Program-made: the position numbers and the translations under genes
Part shown: piece after piece, positions 58,773-64,000 of the stretch
Layout of the letters: every line of letters starts with the position of its first letter
How positions within the stretch are numbered: the stretch's first letter is position 1
Origin: Tritrichomonas musculus
Taxonomy: Eukaryota; Parabasalia; Tritrichomonadida; Tritrichomonadidae
NCBI GenBank assembly: GCA_039105265.1
Contig: JAPFFF010000063.1
Span: forward strand, 372,001 to 436,000
Direction of reading: 5' to 3'
DNA length: 64,000 nucleotides
The notes under the pieces: generated by a model
Database searches by the model: none
Told to the model about the DNA's origin: nothing
The model's input: only the letters and a program-made list of their open reading frames with translations

Positions 58773-61700
58773 ATGCAAAAATCAATTCATGAATTTCAAA
58801 ATTTGTTAAAACAGCCAACCAACTATTTTTATAATGAACATTTAAAGGATGCTCTGGATAAATTCGATTTTATTTTTTATCCAGATATTCTTCAAAAAGA
58901 AAAAAAAGTAAAGCAGTATGAAAACAATTCCAAAATTGTCATTATCGATGAATATATGGAGAACGACATCAAATATTATATTTTATGCTTTGATTATAAA
59001 TTAATAATCTTACCTCAGGGAGAGAATGCCGACAAATTAATTTTACCTTCCATTATCACCAGATTTGAAGAAAGCGATAAATATTTTATACAAAACTGCG
59101 ACATTCAATTTGAAACCGATACAGCGAATGAAAACTTTTTCAATGAAATCAGAAACTTTTCTAAAAAATTCAGAATTTCAAATGAAAAAGTGCAGCACTT
59201 TTGGAGTATTATTGTGAATTGTTTAAGCGGATTCTTAATCAAAAAAGGCTACCAAAATTCGCGAAATAAGCATGACCAATATTTAAATGACAAATTTGAT
59301 GAATATAAAGAAAAACACTCAAATTTTGTAAACAAGAGTTACATTGAATTAAGAGAACTTGGTGGAGGAAGCGGTGGTGCAGTTGAATTGATTTATCATA
59401 TTTCTAAAGAAGAAGTTTTTGCATTGAAGATTCATTATACCAAGAGTCATTTGAATAAACGAGAAAGAAGAAATTTATTAAGTATTCGACATCCATTCAT
59501 TGTTCCATACATCGGCTATATTAAGTTTGCTTACAAGCCGAAATATCTTTTGCTTGAATATATTGAAGGAGAAACTCTTGATAAATATAAATTATCAGAT
59601 TTGAATGATCAAGAAAAATACATCATCATTCTTGAACTACTTCTCACAATCAATTATCTTCATTCTCACAAATTTATTTATCGTGATTTAAGACTTAGAA
59701 ACATCATGATCAATCAGAACAAAGATGCAATATTAATCGATTTTGATCGTGTACTAAAAGAGAATGATAAAACAGAAGATGAAGAACAAACAGCAGATTT
59801 TTCTGATCCAGCAATTGCACCAGAAAAAAACAAAACATATAAATCAGACATTTACTCGTTAGGATACATTATCCACTTCATATTATATGGAAAATCTCCA
59901 ATAATAAATAATAAAAAGGAAATTAATGAAAATTTCATTTTAAAATCATGCTTAAAAGATAATCCAAATGAAAGACCAAATATAATTGGAATGACTAAAT
60001 TTTTTTATATAAATCTTAGTGAAAAAATTAAATTCGAAAATAAAAAAGTGCAACATTTAATTTCACTCGCTGCAAATCAAAATATTCCAGAAGCACAATT
60101 CTACCTCGGTTTCATTTATCATGAAGGAAAATATGTCACACGAGATATGAACAAAGCAATTCATTATTATTCACTCGCTTCAAATCAAAATATTCCAGAA
60201 GCACAATTCAATCTCGGTGTCATTTATGACGAGGGACAATTTATTGAACAAGATGCCAACAAAGCAATTTATTATTATTCACTCGCTTCAAATCAAAATT
60301 ATCCAAGAGCACAATTCTCTCTCGGCTTCATTTATCATGAAGGAAAATATGTCACACGAGATGTGAACAAAGCATTTGTTTATTATTCACTCGCTGCAAA
60401 TCAAAATTATCCAGAAGCACAATTCAAACTCGGTCACATTTATCATGATGGAAAATATGTCACACGAGATATAAACAAAGCAATTCATTACTATTTACTC
60501 GCTGCAAATCAAAATTATCCAGAAGCACAATTCAATCTCGGCTTCATTTATCAAGAAGGACGATATATCGAAAAAGATATGAACAAAGCAATTCATTATT
60601 ATTCACTCGCTGCAAATCAAAATTATCCAGAAGCACAATTCAAACTCGGTCACATTTATCATGATGGAAAATATTTCACACGAGATATAAACAAAGCAAT
60701 TCATTACTACTCACTCGCTGCAAGTCAAAATATTCCAGAAGCACAATTCAATCTCGGTGTTATTTATCATGATGGAAAATATGTCACACGAGATATAAAC
60801 AAAGCAATTCATTACTATTTACTCGCTGCAAATCAAAATTATCCAGAAGCACAATTCAATCTCGGCTTCATTTATCAAGAAGGACGATATATCGAAAAAG
60901 ATATGAACAAAGCAATTCATTATTATTCACTCGCTGCAAATCAAAATGATCCAAGAGCACAATTCAATCTCGGCTTCATTTATCAAGAAGGACGATATAT
61001 CGAAAAAGATATAAACAAAGCAATTCATTATTATTCACTCGCTGCAAATCAAAATTATCCAGAAGCACAATTCAATCTCGGCTTCATTTATCAAGAAGGA
61101 CGATATATCGAAAAAGATATGAACAAAGCAATTCATTATTATTCACTCGCTGCAAATCAAAATTATCCAGAAGCACAATTCAAACTCGGTCACATTTATC
61201 ATGATGGAAAATATTTCACACGAGATATAAACAAAGCAATTCATTACTACTCACTCGCTGCAAGTCAAAATATTCCAGAAGCACAATTCAATCTCGGTGT
61301 TATTTATCATGATGGAAAATATGTCACACGAGATATAAACAAAGCAATTCATTACTACTCACTCGCTGCAAATCAAAATTATCCAGAAGCACAATTCAAA
61401 CTCGGTCACATTTATCATGATGGAAAATATGTCACACGAGATATAAACAAAGCAATTCATTACTACTCACTCGCTGCAAATCAAAATTATCCAGAAGCAC
61501 AATTCAATCTCGGTGTTATTTATCATGATGGAAAATATGTCACACGAGATATAAACAAAGCAATTCATTATTATTCACTCGCTGCAAATCAAAATGATAC
61601 AGAAGCACAATTCAATCTCGGTCTCATTTATCATGAAGGACAATATATCAAAAAAGATATGAACAAAGCAATTCATTACTATTCACTCGCTGCAAATCAA

Positions 61701-63986
61701 AATTATCCAGAAGCACAATTCAATCTCGGCTTCATTTATCAAGAAGGACGATATATCGAAAAAGATATAAACAAAGCAATTCATTATTATTCACTCGCTG
61801 CAAATCAAAATGATCCAAGAGCACAATTCATTCTCGGTCTCATTTATCAAGAAGGTCGATATATCGAAAAAGATATAAACAAAGCAATTCATTACTACTC
61901 ACTCGCTGCAAATCAAAATGATCCAAGAGCACAACTCATTCTCGGTCTCATTTATCATGAAGGACAATATATCAAAAAAGATATGAACAAAGCAATTCAT
62001 TACTATTTACTCGCCGCAAATCAAAATATTCCAGAAGCACAATTCAATCTCGGCTTCATTTATCAAGAAGGTCGATATATCGAAAAAGATATAAACAAAG
62101 CAATTCATTATTATTCACTCGCTGCAAATCAAAATGATCCAAGAGCACAATTCATTCTCGGTCTCATTTATCAAGAAGGTCGATATATCGAAAAAGATAT
62201 AAACAAAGCAATTCATTATTATTCACTCGCTGCAAATCAAAATTATCCAGAAGCACAATTCAATCTCGGCTTCATTTATCAAGAAGGACGATATATCGAA
62301 AAAGATATGAACAAAGCAATTCATTATTATTCACTCGCTGCAAATCAAAATGATCCAAGAGCACAATTCGTTCTCGGCTTCATTTATCAAGAAGGTCGAT
62401 ATATCGAAAAAGATATAAACAAAGCAATTCATTATTATTCACTCGCTGCAAATCAAAATGATCCAAGAGCACAATTCATTCTCGGTCTCATTTATCAAGA
62501 AGGTCGATATATCGAAAAAGATATAAACAAAGCAATTCATTATTATTCACTCGCTGCAAATCAAAATTATCCAGAAGCACAATTCAATCTCGGCTTCATT
62601 TATCAAGAAGGACGATATATCGAAAAAGATATGAACAAAGCAATTCATTATTATTCACTCGCTGCAAATCAAAATGATCCAAGAGCACAATTCGTTCTCG
62701 GCTTCATTTATCAAGAAGGTCGATATATCGAAAAAGATATAAACAAAGCAATTCATTATTATTCACTCGCTGCAAATCAAAATGATCCAAGAGCACAATT
62801 CATTCTCGGTCTCATTTATCAAGAAGGTCGATATATCGAAAAAGATATAAACAAAGCAATTCATTATTATTCACTCGCTGCAAATCAAAATTATCCAGAA
62901 GCACAATTCAATCTCGGCTTCATTTATCAAGAAGGACGATATATCGAAAAAGATATGAACAAAGCAATTCATTATTATTCACTCGCTGCAAATCAAAATG
63001 ATCCAAGAGCACAATTCGTTCTCGGCTTCATTTATCAAGAAGGTCGATATATCGAAAAAGATATAAACAAAGCAATTCATTATTATTCACTCGCTGCAAA
63101 TCAAAATGATCCAAGAGCACAATTCATTCTCGGTCTCATTTATCAAGAAGGTCGATATATCGAAAAAGATATAAACAAAGCAATTCATTACTACTCACTC
63201 GCTGCAAATCAAAATATTCCAGAAGCACAATTCAAACTCGGTCTCATTTATTTTGAAGGCGAACATATAAAACAAGATATTAAAAAGGGATCATATTATA
63301 TTATACTGGCATCAATAAATAACAATCGACTGGCTAATTTTGCGCATGGATTTTTACTACATGAAGGAAAGTGTGTTAAAAAGGACATTGAAAAAGCTGT
63401 TCATTATTACAAAGAAGCATCATCATTTAACATAGAATATTCGAAAAACAATCTTGGCATTATATACAAGCATGGTTATAATACAATTAAAGGGAAAGCT
63501 GGCAATGCAATTGTATACTTTGAAGAAGCAATTCGACAGAAAAATGATATTTTGTCAATGTACAACTTAGCCCACATTTACATGTATGATGAAACAATCA
63601 ACCAAGATCTCAACAAATCAATTGATTTATTAATAAGATCAATGAATTTTTTCAGCCATTCATTAAATTTGTTGTGTTTAGCATTTCTGAAACAATTTGA
63701 TCGCAATATTCAAAGAATCAAGCAGGAACTTAAACAAAGAACAGACATAACCATAAATTCAAAGGCGAAAATACTCCAAAAAATATTTATATTTAACTTG
63801 AATTTTGATGTACTTTATGAAATATATCGAAATAAGGATTACTTATATAATATTAAATTAGATCCAGTTGAATCATCAGAAATAGAAAACATAAATAAAA
63901 AAGTTGTTCCACCAAAATATCCAAACGCAAAAGAACTTTCATCAGAATTTTACAAAGGTTTCGGAGAAGATTTATACAGATGGTGA
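58773..63986 (+). CDS. Sel1-repeat protein kinase (possible pseudokinase)
   Basis: 1737 residues from ATG 58773; the frame is open nine codons further up without an ATG. Residues 1-165 are the shared N-terminal region (VIIDEYMEND, CLSGFLIKKGYQNS). Kinase at about 190-415: Gly-rich loop LGGGSGGAVELIYH, ALKI with the VAIK lysine, YRDLRLRN at 303-310 (the catalytic-loop Lys is Arg), DFD at 323-325 instead of DFG. Sel1/TPR-like 36-residue units run from 431 to about 1600: 29 near-identical, then four divergent. A unique C-terminal part ends AKELSSEFYKGFGEDLYRW. Sel1 arrays scaffold protein complexes such as ERAD ligases. The double change of catalytic-loop Lys and DFG Gly makes weak or absent catalysis plausible. 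Confidence 0.85.
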   Translation: MQKSIHEFQNLLKQPTNYFYNEHLKDALDKFDFIFYPDILQKEKKVKQYENNSKIVIIDEYMENDIKYYILCFDYKLIILPQGENADKLILPSIITRFEESDKYFIQNCDIQFETDTANENFFNEIRNFSKKFRISNEKVQHFWSIIVNCLSGFLIKKGYQNSRNKHDQYLNDKFDEYKEKHSNFVNKSYIELRELGGGSGGAVELIYHISKEEVFALKIHYTKSHLNKRERRNLLSIRHPFIVPYIGYIKFAYKPKYLLLEYIEGETLDKYKLSDLNDQEKYIIILELLLTINYLHSHKFIYRDLRLRNIMINQNKDAILIDFDRVLKENDKTEDEEQTADFSDPAIAPEKNKTYKSDIYSLGYIIHFILYGKSPIINNKKEINENFILKSCLKDNPNERPNIIGMTKFFYINLSEKIKFENKKVQHLISLAANQNIPEAQFYLGFIYHEGKYVTRDMNKAIHYYSLASNQNIPEAQFNLGVIYDEGQFIEQDANKAIYYYSLASNQNYPRAQFSLGFIYHEGKYVTRDVNKAFVYYSLAANQNYPEAQFKLGHIYHDGKYVTRDINKAIHYYLLAANQNYPEAQFNLGFIYQEGRYIEKDMNKAIHYYSLAANQNYPEAQFKLGHIYHDGKYFTRDINKAIHYYSLAASQNIPEAQFNLGVIYHDGKYVTRDINKAIHYYLLAANQNYPEAQFNLGFIYQEGRYIEKDMNKAIHYYSLAANQNDPRAQFNLGFIYQEGRYIEKDINKAIHYYSLAANQNYPEAQFNLGFIYQEGRYIEKDMNKAIHYYSLAANQNYPEAQFKLGHIYHDGKYFTRDINKAIHYYSLAASQNIPEAQFNLGVIYHDGKYVTRDINKAIHYYSLAANQNYPEAQFKLGHIYHDGKYVTRDINKAIHYYSLAANQNYPEAQFNLGVIYHDGKYVTRDINKAIHYYSLAANQNDTEAQFNLGLIYHEGQYIKKDMNKAIHYYSLAANQNYPEAQFNLGFIYQEGRYIEKDINKAIHYYSLAANQNDPRAQFILGLIYQEGRYIEKDINKAIHYYSLAANQNDPRAQLILGLIYHEGQYIKKDMNKAIHYYLLAANQNIPEAQFNLGFIYQEGRYIEKDINKAIHYYSLAANQNDPRAQFILGLIYQEGRYIEKDINKAIHYYSLAANQNYPEAQFNLGFIYQEGRYIEKDMNKAIHYYSLAANQNDPRAQFVLGFIYQEGRYIEKDINKAIHYYSLAANQNDPRAQFILGLIYQEGRYIEKDINKAIHYYSLAANQNYPEAQFNLGFIYQEGRYIEKDMNKAIHYYSLAANQNDPRAQFVLGFIYQEGRYIEKDINKAIHYYSLAANQNDPRAQFILGLIYQEGRYIEKDINKAIHYYSLAANQNYPEAQFNLGFIYQEGRYIEKDMNKAIHYYSLAANQNDPRAQFVLGFIYQEGRYIEKDINKAIHYYSLAANQNDPRAQFILGLIYQEGRYIEKDINKAIHYYSLAANQNIPEAQFKLGLIYFEGEHIKQDIKKGSYYIILASINNNRLANFAHGFLLHEGKCVKKDIEKAVHYYKEASSFNIEYSKNNLGIIYKHGYNTIKGKAGNAIVYFEEAIRQKNDILSMYNLAHIYMYDETINQDLNKSIDLLIRSMNFFSHSLNLLCLAFLKQFDRNIQRIKQELKQRTDITINSKAKILQKIFIFNLNFDVLYEIYRNKDYLYNIKLDPVESSEIENINKKVVPPKYPNAKELSSEFYKGFGEDLYRW
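60063..63194 (+). repeat. 108-bp coding repeat array (29 Sel1 units) with higher-order copies
   Basis: Units start every 108 bp from 60063 without a single indel (for example 62223 and 62547 are in phase). Units 21-23, 24-26 and 27-29 (62223-62546, 62547-62870, 62871-63194) are three copies of one three-unit, 324-bp block. Units 5-7 recur as 10-12. This shows recent multi-unit duplication. Confidence 0.95.
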
Positions 63987-64000
63987 TTTAATACTGAGTG

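Overview
This window looks like nuclear DNA of a parabasalid flagellate, most likely Tritrichomonas foetus or a close relative. The reasons are very AT-rich spacers, genes that are open throughout with no intron needed, and large lineage-typical families: TpLRR (BspA-like, LRR_5) proteins, DUF3447/ankyrin proteins, Sel1-repeat kinases and BTB proteins. There are also two Polinton/Maverick fossils and two eukaryotic tRNA genes with internal A and B boxes. The species is an inference; no marker gene settles it.

Layout. 1-1316: right end of a Polinton whose terminus cuts into a Sel1-repeat kinase gene (1320-3296, minus). 4013-9208: a kinase fused to about 54 TpLRR units, about 40 of them near-identical 69-bp copies. 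9209-11637: gene-free AT-rich DNA with two MITE-like elements. 11677-13347: a bacterial-type GH13 alpha-glucosidase with one in-frame TAG. 13604-19298: a C2-like protein, a BTB/coiled-coil/discoidin-like protein and a CARMIL-like PH-LRR protein. 19576-25110: a large type I surface protein with a damaged 5' end. 26026-29037: a DUF3447/ankyrin protein with an acidic repeat insert. 29536-32409: a vWA, E2 and U-box fusion. 32491-32561: tRNA-Asp. 32881-34685: a TpLRR surface-protein pseudogene. 34844-35233: a mariner-type MITE. 35433-35951: a bacterial-like P-loop kinase. 36320-36725: a calpain fossil. 36807-39170: a second DUF3447/ankyrin protein. 41518-47040: a second, broken Polinton fossil carrying part of a protein-primed DNA polymerase B. 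47918-49003: CK2 alpha. 49311-50615: an L-type lectin. 51297-52055: a tandem PARP-like protein. 52489-53850: a second BTB-like/discoidin-like protein. 54513-54585: tRNA-Ile(UAU). 54970-56229: a seven-TM protein. 56397-58153: a DUF3447-TpLRR pseudogene. 58773-63986: a kinase with about 33 Sel1 repeats.

How the genes relate. There is no operon logic. The unifying theme is modular recombination. Three kinases share the same roughly 160-residue N-terminal region and a DFG-to-D(F/L)D change, but end in Sel1 repeats or in TpLRRs. Three DUF3447 proteins share another N-terminal module but end in ankyrin repeats or TpLRRs. The repeat arrays are nearly homogeneous at DNA level, which implies recent tandem expansion. 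Pieces of the same families recur as fossils (29340, 32881, 54079, 56397). The best candidates for something little described are this repeat-swapping kinase family and the single-chain vWA-E2-U-box protein.
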